A stretch of DNA of 64,000 nucleotides from Pseudomonas mangiferae (lineage in GTDB: Bacteria > Pseudomonadota > Gammaproteobacteria > Pseudomonadales > Pseudomonadaceae). The position numbers and the translations under genes are program-made. The notes below the pieces were generated by a model. That model searched no databases, had not been told where the DNA came from, and saw only the letters and a program-made list of their open reading frames with translations. Positions 42,954 through 50,491 of this stretch are shown here, one piece after another. Position 1 is the stretch's first letter, and the number at the start of each line of letters is the position of its first letter. Where the stretch lies: the NCBI RefSeq assembly GCF_007109405.1, contig NZ_VJOY01000009.1, positions 62,001-126,000 of the forward strand, given 5' to 3'.

Positions 42954-43238
42954 TCACGGCATCCGCATCAATCCCGTACGCAGACGCTTGATCAACTTCG
43001 GGTCCTCAAGGCAATCCAGCGGCCTCAACCCTTCCAGCGCCGGGACCTCCTGCTCGATCCACCAAAGCCCCTCCTCGAGGCCACGCTTGCCGCGAATGAT
43101 GACCGCCATGTCCAGATTCCCCCCCATGGCCTCGGCCAGGGTGCGGGCGTCGTCGTCGAGGTATTCCGCCTTGTAGTCCCCCACGTGCAACAGCCATTCG
43201 GCATCGCCTGGGTAATCGTCTTCGAGCGAATCGTCCAT
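42954..43238 (-). CDS. Small acidic protein with DUF2384-like (Xre/MbcA/ParS antitoxin) C-terminus
   Basis: 94 residues, acidic N-terminus (MDDSLEDDYPGDAEWLLHVG). The C-terminal PALEGLRPLDCLEDPKLIKRLRTGLMRMP resembles the toxin-binding part of MbcA/ParS-type antitoxins, but no DNA-binding domain or partner toxin gene is adjacent, so it may be a stand-alone relative. The ATG at 43238 is preferred because GGAG lies 6 bp upstream; an ATG at 43250 would have none. Confidence 0.65.
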   Translation of the reverse strand: MDDSLEDDYPGDAEWLLHVGDYKAEYLDDDARTLAEAMGGNLDMAVIIRGKRGLEEGLWWIEQEVPALEGLRPLDCLEDPKLIKRLRTGLMRMP

Positions 43239-43330
43239 CGTCAGCTCCATCAGATAACAACGAAGGTGTTTGACGCTTTACAGGCGTGTACTGACCTGGA
43301 AAAGCCACGTCGAGGCTAACCCTCGTGGGG

Positions 43331-44869
43331 CTATTCCCGCTCTGCCTCCCGCACCAGATGCCAGGCCCGCTCGACGTCTAGCGGCTCGCCCAATGCCTCC
43401 AACAGCCGGGCGGTGGCACGCTCGCGCTGGCAGGCGACGACCGCCTGGACCTGACCGGCCTTCACCAGCAGCGCGATGAAGCGGTGCTGGTCGAGGTGCC
43501 CCTCGATCCGCTCCTCATCCCAGTCTTCGGCATGGCCGAGGTACTCGAAGCGCTTGCCGAAGTGGTAGGTCCAGAAGAACGGCACCGCCTCGAAGGCCTG
43601 GTCGGCGCCCAGCATGTTAGCGGCCGCGAGGCGTCCGTGCTGCTGGGCCAGCCGCCAGTGTTCCACCCGCAGCCACTGGCCGTCCTGGGGGTAACGGGCG
43701 ATGTCGCCGCCCGCCCAGAGCCCGTCGGCGGCCCGCAGGCGATCATCGAGACGAAGCCCGCCATCCTTCTCTTTCTCCACGCCCTCGACGAAGTCCGTGG
43801 CCGGCTTCACGCCCACCCCGACCACCACCAGGTCGGCCGCCAGGCGGGTGCCGTCCTTCAGCGTCACGCCGTGTACCCGGTCTTCGCCGTCGACCTGGGC
43901 CACCTCGGTCGAGTGGAAGACCACGCCATTGTCCTCGTGCAGCGCCCGGAACATGCGCCCCAGCCGCTCGCCGAACTGCTTGGCGAACGGCGTGCCGTGG
44001 GGCGCCACCACGTGAACCGCCATGCCCGCCTTGCGCAGGGCGGAAGCGGCCTCCAGGCCGATGAACCCGTTGCCCACCACCACTGCCCGCCCCTCCGGGC
44101 GGACATCCGCGAGGATCGCCGCGGCCTGCTCCCGGCTGCGCAGCAGGTGGACGCCCGGCAGGTCGTGGCCCGGCACCTCCAGGGGCTGGGCCTCGCCTCC
44201 GCTGGCGAGGAATGCCGCGTCATAGTCCAGTACCCGCCCGTCCGCCAAAGTCGCCTGCCGGGCCCGGGCATCCAGGTGCGTCACCCGCGCGACGACGCGC
44301 TCGATGCGCTGGCGCGCCCACCAGTCCGCCGGCCGCAGGGGCGGCACCTCGTCGGGCGGCATGTCGCCGGCGAGGACGAACTTGCTCAGGGCGGTCCGGT
44401 CGTAGGGCGCCGAGGGCTCGTCCCCCACCAGCAGCACCCGTCCCGGGAAGCCGTTGTCCCGCAGGGCGGTCACCGCCGCGGTGCCGGCGGCGCCGGCGCC
44501 AATCACCAGGAACACGCGGTCGTCGTCGCCGACCGGTTCATCGGCAGGCGCCTGCAATGGCCGGGCGGATACGTACACCTCGCCCTTCTCCACCCGCACC
44601 GGGTAGCGGCGCAGTGCATCCAGGGCCGGTGGCTCGCAGAGGGCACCATCCTGGATGCGGAAATTGGCCTTGTGCCAGGGACAGATCAGCCGGCCGGCGC
44701 AGACCGCGCCCTGCTCCAGGGGCGCACCGGCATGGGGACAGGTCGCCTGCAGCGCCTGCACCTTCATGCCGTCCCGCACCAGCAGGATCGGTTCGCCGTC
44801 CACCTCCACCCGGGTGCCGCGGTCCTGGGGCAGTTCACTGAGGGTGGCGACGCGCGCGAAGTCGGCCAT
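43331..44869 (-). CDS. NAD(P)/FAD oxidoreductase with N-terminal Rieske domain (AIF-like)
   Basis: 512 residues. Residues 1-110 are a Rieske domain with Cys44-x-His46 and Cys63-xx-His66. The rest is a ferredoxin-reductase-like flavoprotein: FAD motif VFLVIGAGAAGTAAVTALRDNG, NAD motif AVVVGNGFIGLEAASALRKAG, and GLWAGGDIARYPQ. The layout matches AIFM3-like proteins that carry their own Rieske cluster. It may act as a general electron-transfer reductase; no oxygenase is nearby. GGAG lies 7 bp before ATG. It is divergent from cysZ, with a 144-bp gap. Confidence 0.88.
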   Translation of the reverse strand: MADFARVATLSELPQDRGTRVEVDGEPILLVRDGMKVQALQATCPHAGAPLEQGAVCAGRLICPWHKANFRIQDGALCEPPALDALRRYPVRVEKGEVYVSARPLQAPADEPVGDDDRVFLVIGAGAAGTAAVTALRDNGFPGRVLLVGDEPSAPYDRTALSKFVLAGDMPPDEVPPLRPADWWARQRIERVVARVTHLDARARQATLADGRVLDYDAAFLASGGEAQPLEVPGHDLPGVHLLRSREQAAAILADVRPEGRAVVVGNGFIGLEAASALRKAGMAVHVVAPHGTPFAKQFGERLGRMFRALHEDNGVVFHSTEVAQVDGEDRVHGVTLKDGTRLAADLVVVGVGVKPATDFVEGVEKEKDGGLRLDDRLRAADGLWAGGDIARYPQDGQWLRVEHWRLAQQHGRLAAANMLGADQAFEAVPFFWTYHFGKRFEYLGHAEDWDEERIEGHLDQHRFIALLVKAGQVQAVVACQRERATARLLEALGEPLDVERAWHLVREAERE

Positions 44870-45013
44870 GGGGCATCTCCGGAAAGACTGTAGGGTTTTG
44901 GAGCCCCGCCTTCCGGCCAAGGTTTCACGCACGGGAGCCCGCCCCGTCGGGTGCTTTTCCCCGGCCGGCAAAGCCGGTAACGTCGCGCGGTCCCCCTTGC
45001 GATGGAACCTGCC

Positions 45014-45766
45014 ATGCCCGCCCCTGCCCTGAGCGGCCCGCGCTACCTCGGCGAAGGCCTGAAACTGATGCTGCGCCCCGGCCTGCGCGCCTTCGTGCTG
45101 CTGCCGCTGAGCCTGAACCTGGCGCTGTTCATCGGCCTGGTGAGCTTCGCCGTGCGCCAGTTCCGCCACTGGGTGGAGGTGCTGATGCCGAGCCTGCCGG
45201 ACTGGCTGAGCTTCCTCGAGTACCTGATGTGGCCGCTGTTCGTGGTACTCGTCCTGGTGCTGATCTACTTCACCTTCACTCTGCTGGCGAACCTGATCGC
45301 CGCGCCCTTCAACGGCTTCCTGGCGGAAAAGGTGGAGGTGGTGGCCCGTGGCCGCGACGATTTCCCGCCCTTCAGCTGGGGCGAACTGGCGGCGATGGTC
45401 CCGCGCACCCTGCGCCGCGAGCTGCGCAAGCTGGGCTACTTCCTGCCGCGGGCGGCCGGGCTGCTGGTGCTGACCGTCATCCCCGGCGTCAACCTGATCG
45501 CCACGCCCCTGTGGGTGCTGTTCGGCATCTGGATGATGGCGGTGCAGTACATTGACTACCCGGCGGACAACCACAAGCTGGCCTTCGACGACATGCTGGC
45601 CTGGCTGCGGCGCACCCGCTGGCAGAGCCTGGGTTTCGGCGGCGCGGTGTACGTGGCACTGCTGGTGCCGTTCCTGAACATCCTGATGATGCCCGCCGCC
45701 GTGGCCGGCGCCACCCTGTTCTGGGTGCACGAAGGGGGTGAGAGACAGGTGGCGCGGCGGCCCTGA
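45014..45766 (+). CDS. cysZ: CysZ-family sulfate transporter
   Basis: 250 residues with four or more membrane segments. [30 protein letters not shown] and the central [19 protein letters not shown], then [33 protein letters not shown] are the conserved CysZ/EI24 features. Members import sulfate for cysteine synthesis. ATG at 45014 preferred (GGA upstream); an in-frame ATG lies at 45002. Confidence 0.88.
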   Translation: MPAPALSGPRYLGEGLKLMLRPGLRAFVLLPLSLNLALFIGLVSFAVRQFRHWVEVLMPSLPDWLSFLEYLMWPLFVVLVLVLIYFTFTLLANLIAAPFNGFLAEKVEVVARGRDDFPPFSWGELAAMVPRTLRRELRKLGYFLPRAAGLLVLTVIPGVNLIATPLWVLFGIWMMAVQYIDYPADNHKLAFDDMLAWLRRTRWQSLGFGGAVYVALLVPFLNILMMPAAVAGATLFWVHEGGERQVARRP

Positions 45767-45781
45767 GCCGGGCCTCGCGCA

Positions 45782-45806
45782 TAAAAAAGCCCCGCTGTGC
45801 CGGGGC
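45782..45806 (-). terminator. Rho-independent terminator of the old-yellow-enzyme gene
   Basis: GCCCCG stem with complement around a 6-nt loop, followed on the minus strand by TTTTTT. It lies 45 bp after the stop of the minus-strand gene. The plus strand has no T run after the stem, so cysZ is not clearly served. Confidence 0.8.
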
Positions 45807-45850
45807 AAAAGTGGAACGGTCACCGCCCGGCCGGAGCCGGGCGGTATGCC

Positions 45851-46960
45851 TCAGACCAGGCTGGTGAGGGCGTCGCGGCTGAACGGCAGGATGTCCTGCT
45901 GGCGGCCGTCGCGGACCTTGCGGGCCCAGTCCGGGTCCACCAGCAGGGCGCGGCCGACCGCCACCAGGTCGAACTCGCCGCGGTCGAGCCGCTCCAGCAG
46001 CCCTTCCAGGCCGGCGGGCTGGGCCACCTTGTCGGTCTTGACCATGAACTGCAGGAACTCGCCGTCCAGACCCACACTGCCCACGGTGATGGTGGGCTTG
46101 CCGGTGAGCTGGCGGGTCCAGCCGGCCAGGTTGAGGTCCGAGCCGTCGAACTCCGGCTCCCAGAACCGCCGGGTGGAGCAGTGGAAGATGTCGACGCCTG
46201 CCTCTGCCAGGGGCACCAGGAAAGCCTTCAGTTCTTCCGGGGTCTGCACCAGGCGGGCGCTGTAGTCCTGCTGCTTCCACTGGGAGAAGCGGAAGATGAT
46301 CGGGAAATCCGGCCCGACCGCGGCGCGCACCGCGCGGACCAGCTCCAGGGCGAACCGCGACCGGCCGGCCAGGTCGCCGCCGTAGGCGTCGTCCCGAGTG
46401 TTGCTCTCGGCCCAGAAGAACTGGTCGATCAGGTAGCCGTGGGCGCCATGGATCTCCACGCCGTCCATGCCGATGGCCTGAGCATCCCGGGCGGCCTGGG
46501 CGAAGGCGGCGATGACCGCGTCGATGTCCGCCTGGGTCATGCCGTGGACGACCACCTCGCCGTCCTTGCGCTTCTCCACCGGGCCGTAGCCGGGCACACG
46601 GGGGTCCGGCTCGGTGCCCAGGCGGCGCACGTTACCCACGTGCCACAGCTGCGGCACGATGCGGCCGCCCTCGGCGTGCACCGCGTCCACCACCCGTTTC
46701 CAGCCGGCCAGGGCATCGGCACCGTGGAAACGCGGCACGTGGGGGTAGCCGTTGGCGGCCAGGTGGCCCACCGTGGTGCCCTCGGTGACGATCAGCCCGA
46801 CCCCGGCCGCCGCGCGGCGCCGGTAGTACTCCACCACGTTGTCGCCGGGCACGCCGCCCGGTGAGAACGAACGGGTCATGGGCGCCATCACCACGCGGCT
46901 CGGCAGGGTCAGCGACCCCAGGCTGAAGGGTTCGAACAGGGCATCGACGGCTGTGCTCAT
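45851..46960 (-). CDS. Old yellow enzyme family NADH:flavin oxidoreductase
   Basis: 369 residues. FMN barrel with LPSRVVMAPMTRSFSPGGVPGDNVVEYYRRRAAAGVGLIVTEGT, the substrate-binding His region GVEIHGAHGYLIDQFFWAESNTRDDAYGG, and DLVAVGRALLVDPDWARKVRDG at the phosphate end. Such enzymes reduce activated double bonds of enones, N-ethylmaleimide and nitro compounds. The ATG has GAGG 7 bp upstream. The NemR-like regulator is just upstream on the same strand, the nemR-nemA arrangement. Confidence 0.92.
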   Translation of the reverse strand: MSTAVDALFEPFSLGSLTLPSRVVMAPMTRSFSPGGVPGDNVVEYYRRRAAAGVGLIVTEGTTVGHLAANGYPHVPRFHGADALAGWKRVVDAVHAEGGRIVPQLWHVGNVRRLGTEPDPRVPGYGPVEKRKDGEVVVHGMTQADIDAVIAAFAQAARDAQAIGMDGVEIHGAHGYLIDQFFWAESNTRDDAYGGDLAGRSRFALELVRAVRAAVGPDFPIIFRFSQWKQQDYSARLVQTPEELKAFLVPLAEAGVDIFHCSTRRFWEPEFDGSDLNLAGWTRQLTGKPTITVGSVGLDGEFLQFMVKTDKVAQPAGLEGLLERLDRGEFDLVAVGRALLVDPDWARKVRDGRQQDILPFSRDALTSLV

Positions 46961-47022
46961 GGGGGTCCTCTGCCGGTGTCCACCGGCGTCTGTGTCGTGG
47001 CTGCGGGTGCGCCGAGGCGCGG

Positions 47023-47613
47023 TCAGGGGGTCAGCAGGCGCTCCAGGCGCCACAGGAATGCGTCGAGGGGCGCGAGGTCGTCCCCCACTTTCAGGCGGGT
47101 CAGCACGCCCTGCCAGGCGTCGGCGATGAAGCTCGCGAGGTTCCCGCAGTCCTCGTCGGCGGCCAGCTCACCGGCCGCCCGGGCGTCTTCCAGGCAGGCC
47201 TGGAGGATCTCGGCGGCACGTCGCAGGATCGCCTCCACCTGGCCGGTGATGGCAGGCGAATGGTCGGCCATCTCGAAGCCGAGGCTGCCGATGAAGCAGT
47301 GGCAGGCCCGGGCCGGGCGGCTGGCGAAGTGGGCCCGCAGATCGCCGTAGTAGGCGAGGATGCGCGCCCGTGGTGAGCGCTGCGGGTCGCCCAGGGCTTG
47401 GGCATAGCGCTCCAGGCGCGGGCCGTACAAGTGCTCCAGGGCCTGCAGGGCAAAGTCTTCCTTGCTGGCGAAGTAGTGGTAGAAGGAGCCCTTGGGGATG
47501 CAGGCAGCCTCGACGATCTCCTGCACACCGGTGGCGTGGTAGCCGCGGTGAACGATCACCTGGGCACCCCGGGCAAGGATCAGGTCGCGCTTTTCGAGTC
47601 GGTCGGGAGTCAT
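47023..47613 (-). CDS. TetR-family regulator, NemR-like
   Basis: 196 residues. Helix-turn-helix VQEIVEAACIPKGSFYHYFASKEDFALQAL. The ligand domain has Cys104-His-Cys106 followed by FIGSLGFEMAD; in E. coli NemR the electrophile- and hypochlorite-sensing cysteine is also Cys106. It therefore probably represses the downstream old yellow enzyme until reactive electrophiles modify it. A GACCGGTC palindrome (47628-47635), 14 bp before the start, is a candidate operator. Confidence 0.85.
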   Translation of the reverse strand: MTPDRLEKRDLILARGAQVIVHRGYHATGVQEIVEAACIPKGSFYHYFASKEDFALQALEHLYGPRLERYAQALGDPQRSPRARILAYYGDLRAHFASRPARACHCFIGSLGFEMADHSPAITGQVEAILRRAAEILQACLEDARAAGELAADEDCGNLASFIADAWQGVLTRLKVGDDLAPLDAFLWRLERLLTP

Positions 47614-47627
47614 GCCGACGAGAATAT

Positions 47628-47635
47628 GACCGGTC
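47628..47635. promoter_or_regulatory. Candidate operator of the NemR-like regulator
   Basis: GACCGGTC, an 8-bp palindrome flanked by TAGAC on the minus-strand upstream side, so partly like TAGACC-type NemR boxes. It lies directly before the regulator start, a place suited to autorepression of the regulator/oxidoreductase pair. Confidence 0.4.
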
Positions 47636-47705
47636 GTCTAGCCAACCCCAGCACTATCGACCGGCGTGATGGGCCACCAGAAGCGGGGCTGAGGACAGGA
47701 GAGGG

Positions 47706-47737
47706 AAAAACGCGACGCCGCCCCGGGCGGGGGCGGC
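47706..47737 (-). terminator. Probable terminator of the glutathione peroxidase gene
   Basis: GCCGCCCC and complement around a 5-nt loop, followed on the minus strand within six bases by TTTTT. It lies 8 bp after the stop. Confidence 0.65.
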
Positions 47738-47744
47738 AGAAGAC

Positions 47745-48227
47745 TCAGCCGAGGGCTTTCTCGATGGCCTGGATCAGCGCGGGGTCGTCGGGGGCGGTAC
47801 GCGGCGAGAAACGCGCCAGCACCCTTCCGTCCTGACCCACCAGGAACTTCTCGAAATTCCAGGTGATCTCCCCGGGGAATTCGGCGCCCTCGCCCGCCAG
47901 CAGGCGGTACAGGGGGTGGCGGCCGGGGCCGTTGACTTCCAGCTTGCTGCCCATGGGGAAGGTCACCCCGTACTGGGTGTCGCAGAAGGACCGGATGCCC
48001 GCTTCATCGTCCGGCTCCTGGCCGGCGAACTGGTTGCACGGCAGCCCGAGTACGCTGAAACCACGGTCGCGGTAGCGCTGGTAGAGGGCTTCCAGGGCGG
48101 CGTACTGCGGGGTCAGGCCGCACTTGGATGCGACGTTGACCACCAGCACCACCTGTCCCTTGAGCGGCGCCAGGGGCAGGTCCTGGCCGTCCAGCGCACG
48201 CAGGTTGAGGTCGTGAAAGGCACTCAT
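47745..48227 (-). CDS. gpx: Glutathione peroxidase family protein
   Basis: 160 residues. The peroxidatic Cys36 lies in VNVASKCGLTPQY, with the Gln of GLPCNQFAGQEP and the Trp of TWNFEKFLV completing the catalytic set. A Cys in the second motif suggests a thioredoxin-dependent mechanism as in many bacterial members. It reduces peroxides. AGGAG lies 8 bp before the ATG at 48227. Confidence 0.92.
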   Translation of the reverse strand: MSAFHDLNLRALDGQDLPLAPLKGQVVLVVNVASKCGLTPQYAALEALYQRYRDRGFSVLGLPCNQFAGQEPDDEAGIRSFCDTQYGVTFPMGSKLEVNGPGRHPLYRLLAGEGAEFPGEITWNFEKFLVGQDGRVLARFSPRTAPDDPALIQAIEKALG

Positions 48228-48270
48228 GACGGAACTCCTAGAGAACACGGCGCATTCCGCGCAACGGACG

Positions 48271-48294
48271 AAAAAGGCGCCCGCAGGCGCCCTT
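48271..48294 (-). terminator. Rho-independent terminator of slyD
   Basis: AAGGGCGCC-TGC-GGGCGCCTT on the minus strand followed by TTTTT, 65 bp after the slyD stop and upstream of the gpx start. Confidence 0.75.
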
Positions 48295-48358
48295 CCGCTT
48301 CCACTCCAGCGTAGCAGCCGGACGCTCCGCCGCTAGCGGGGAACGCACGGCGCGCCGG

Positions 48359-48844
48359 TCAGTGGTGGTGGCCACCTTCGCCATGGACGTGGCCATGGGC
48401 GACTTCCTCGGCGCTGGCATCGCGCACATCAACCACCTTGACCTGGAAGTTCAGGCGCTGGCCAGCCAGCGGGTGGTTGCCGTCGACGGTGACTTCGTCG
48501 CCTTCGATGTCGCGCACGGTGACGATCTGCATGCCGCCGTTGGGGCCGGAGGCGTGGAACTGCATGCCCACTTCCAGTTCGTCGACGCCTTCGAACATGG
48601 AGCGGTCCAGGGTCGCCACCAGCTCGGCGCTGTACTCGCCGTAGGCGTTCTCCGGCTCGATGGACACCTGAAGCTCGTCGCCCGGCTGCTTGCCTTCCAG
48701 CGCCTTCTCCAGACCGACGATGATGTTGCCGGCACCGTGCAGGTACACCAGCGGCGCGCCGCCAGCGGAACTGTCGATCACCTCACCGGCGTCATTGGTC
48801 AGGGTATAGTCGATGGAGACTGCCTTGTTGGCGGCGATCAGCAT
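48359..48844 (-). CDS. slyD: FKBP-type peptidyl-prolyl isomerase SlyD
   Basis: 161 residues. FKBP core in VSIDYTLTNDAGEVIDSS and PLVYLHGAGNIIVGLEKALEGKQPGDE, an inserted chaperone flap (AYGEYSAELVATLDRSMF), and a His-rich metal-binding tail HGHVHGEGGHHH. It speeds proline isomerisation and can deliver nickel. The ATG at 48844 is the only ATG near the conserved start. It is divergent from the DUF3565-ackA genes. Confidence 0.92.
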   Translation of the reverse strand: MLIAANKAVSIDYTLTNDAGEVIDSSAGGAPLVYLHGAGNIIVGLEKALEGKQPGDELQVSIEPENAYGEYSAELVATLDRSMFEGVDELEVGMQFHASGPNGGMQIVTVRDIEGDEVTVDGNHPLAGQRLNFQVKVVDVRDASAEEVAHGHVHGEGGHHH

Positions 48845-48856
48845 GGTGCGAGACCT

Positions 48857-49144
48857 TTGCAAAAGAATGAAGAAGGGCCAAGTCTACTCGGCGATCTGCC
48901 CGAATGCGACCCGAACCCTGACGGACGGGACGCGCCGCGGCCGCGGCTGACGGGCTTCCACCGGGACCCGGAAGGACACTGGGTGGCCGAACTGTCCTGT
49001 GGCCACACACAGCACCTGCGCCACCAGCCGCCATGGCAGAATCGCCCGTGGGTGCTCGACCCGCGGCAGCGCGAAAAGCGCCTGGGAGAGCCCTTCGCCT
49101 GTGGCTGGTGCGCCCCGCGACATCCATTCAACGAGGAAGACTGA
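48857..49144 (+). CDS. DUF3565 family small protein, start uncertain
   Basis: The reading frame encodes [20 protein letters not shown], then THLRHQPPW-type sequence ([17 protein letters not shown]) and FACGWC, the conserved core of DUF3565, a family of unknown function with likely metal-binding His/Cys residues. No ATG or GTG lies in frame before the core; the first possible start is TTG at 48857, without a ribosome binding site, so the true start or the sequence there needs checking. The stop overlaps the ackA start (TGATG), implying coupled translation. Confidence 0.7.
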   Translation: MQKNEEGPSLLGDLPECDPNPDGRDAPRPRLTGFHRDPEGHWVAELSCGHTQHLRHQPPWQNRPWVLDPRQREKRLGEPFACGWCAPRHPFNEED

Positions 49145-50331
49145 TGCCGGCACGGAACATCCTGGTAATCAACTGCGGCAGTTCGTCGATCAAGTTCGCC
49201 CTGGTCAACGAGGCCCATTCGCAATTCCCCCTGCATGGCCTGGCCGAGTGCCTGGGCAGCCGCGACGCGGTGCTGCGCTGGCAGCGGGGCGGCGAGAAGG
49301 ACAGCCTGATGCTTCCCCAGGGCGACCACCGGGCGGCGCTGGCGCAGTTGCTGCCGCTGGTGCAGGGCGCCTCCGGCGGCACCCTCCACGGCATCGGCCA
49401 CCGGGTGGTGCACGGTGGCGAACGCTTCACCTCGGCGCAACGCCTGACCCCTGAGGTAATCGCCGCGATCCGCGCCATCGCGCCCCTGGCGCCGCTGCAC
49501 AACCCCGCCAGCCTGCAGGGCATCGACGCCGCCCTGAGCCTGTTCCCGCAGCTGCCCCAGGTGGCGGTGTTCGACACCGCCTTCCATCAGAGCCTGCCGG
49601 AGCACGCCTACCGCTACGCGGTGCCGGAGACCCTGTACCGCCAGCACGGCGTGCGCCGCTACGGCTTCCACGGCACCAGCCATCGCTACGTCAGCCGCCG
49701 CGCGGCGGAGATGGCCGGCCTGGCGGTGGGCGACAGCAGCTGGCTGGTCGCCCACCTGGGCAACGGCTGCTCCACCTGCGCGGTGGTGGACGGCCAGAGC
49801 CGCGACACCAGCATGGGCCTGACGCCCCTGGAAGGGCTGGTGATGGGCACCCGCAGCGGCGACGTCGACCCCAACCTGCACGGCCACCTGGCGCGCACCC
49901 TGGGCTGGAGCCTGGAGGAGATCGACCGGATGCTGAACAAGGACAGCGGCCTGCTGGGCCTCTCCGGCCTGTCCAACGACATGCGCAGCCTGGAGCAGGC
50001 CCGCGAGCGGGGCCACGCCGGTGCGACCCTGGCCATCGAAGTGTTCTGCTACCGCCTGGCCAAGTCCCTGGCCGCCCTGGGCTGTGCGCTGCCGCAGCTG
50101 GACGGCCTGGTGTTCACCGGCGGCATCGGCGAGAACTCGCCCCTGGTGCGCAGCAAGACCGTCGCCCACCTGCGCCTGCTGCACCTGGCCCTGGACAAAG
50201 AGGCCAACGCCCGCTGCGTGCGCGGCGTCGGCGGCGCGATCCACGTGCCGGGGCACCCGCGGGTGCTGGTGGTGCCCACCAACGAGGAACGGCAGATCGC
50301 CCTGGACACCCTGACCCTGCTGGAAGCCTGA
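49144..50331 (+). CDS. ackA: Acetate kinase
   Basis: 395 residues. [86 protein letters not shown] and [11 protein letters not shown] are the acetate kinase signatures. It interconverts acetyl phosphate and acetate with ATP. pta follows 160 bp downstream in the same direction; together they link acetyl-CoA and acetate. Its ATG overlaps the DUF3565 stop. Confidence 0.95.
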   Translation: MPARNILVINCGSSSIKFALVNEAHSQFPLHGLAECLGSRDAVLRWQRGGEKDSLMLPQGDHRAALAQLLPLVQGASGGTLHGIGHRVVHGGERFTSAQRLTPEVIAAIRAIAPLAPLHNPASLQGIDAALSLFPQLPQVAVFDTAFHQSLPEHAYRYAVPETLYRQHGVRRYGFHGTSHRYVSRRAAEMAGLAVGDSSWLVAHLGNGCSTCAVVDGQSRDTSMGLTPLEGLVMGTRSGDVDPNLHGHLARTLGWSLEEIDRMLNKDSGLLGLSGLSNDMRSLEQARERGHAGATLAIEVFCYRLAKSLAALGCALPQLDGLVFTGGIGENSPLVRSKTVAHLRLLHLALDKEANARCVRGVGGAIHVPGHPRVLVVPTNEERQIALDTLTLLEA

Positions 50332-50491
50332 CCTCCCCGCCGGCGAGGCGCACAGGCGCTTCCCGGCAGCCGATGCCCGCCATCGGCACCGACACGGCGG
50401 AGGCGCCCCTTGCGCCCCGCCCGGCCACACGGGCCGCGTCCCGGCCGCGCCAGCACGGCGCCCGGCGAGCGGCGCACACAGAGGAACGTCG

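Noticed and set aside
42954-43250. Toxin-antitoxin module
   Set aside because: Only an antitoxin-like C-terminus is seen; no RES-type or other toxin gene is adjacent and the helix-turn-helix part is missing.
43256-43330. Hairpin with CGAGG/CCTCG arms near 43310 as terminator upstream of the Rieske-flavoprotein stop
   Set aside because: The stem is short and bulged and no T run follows.
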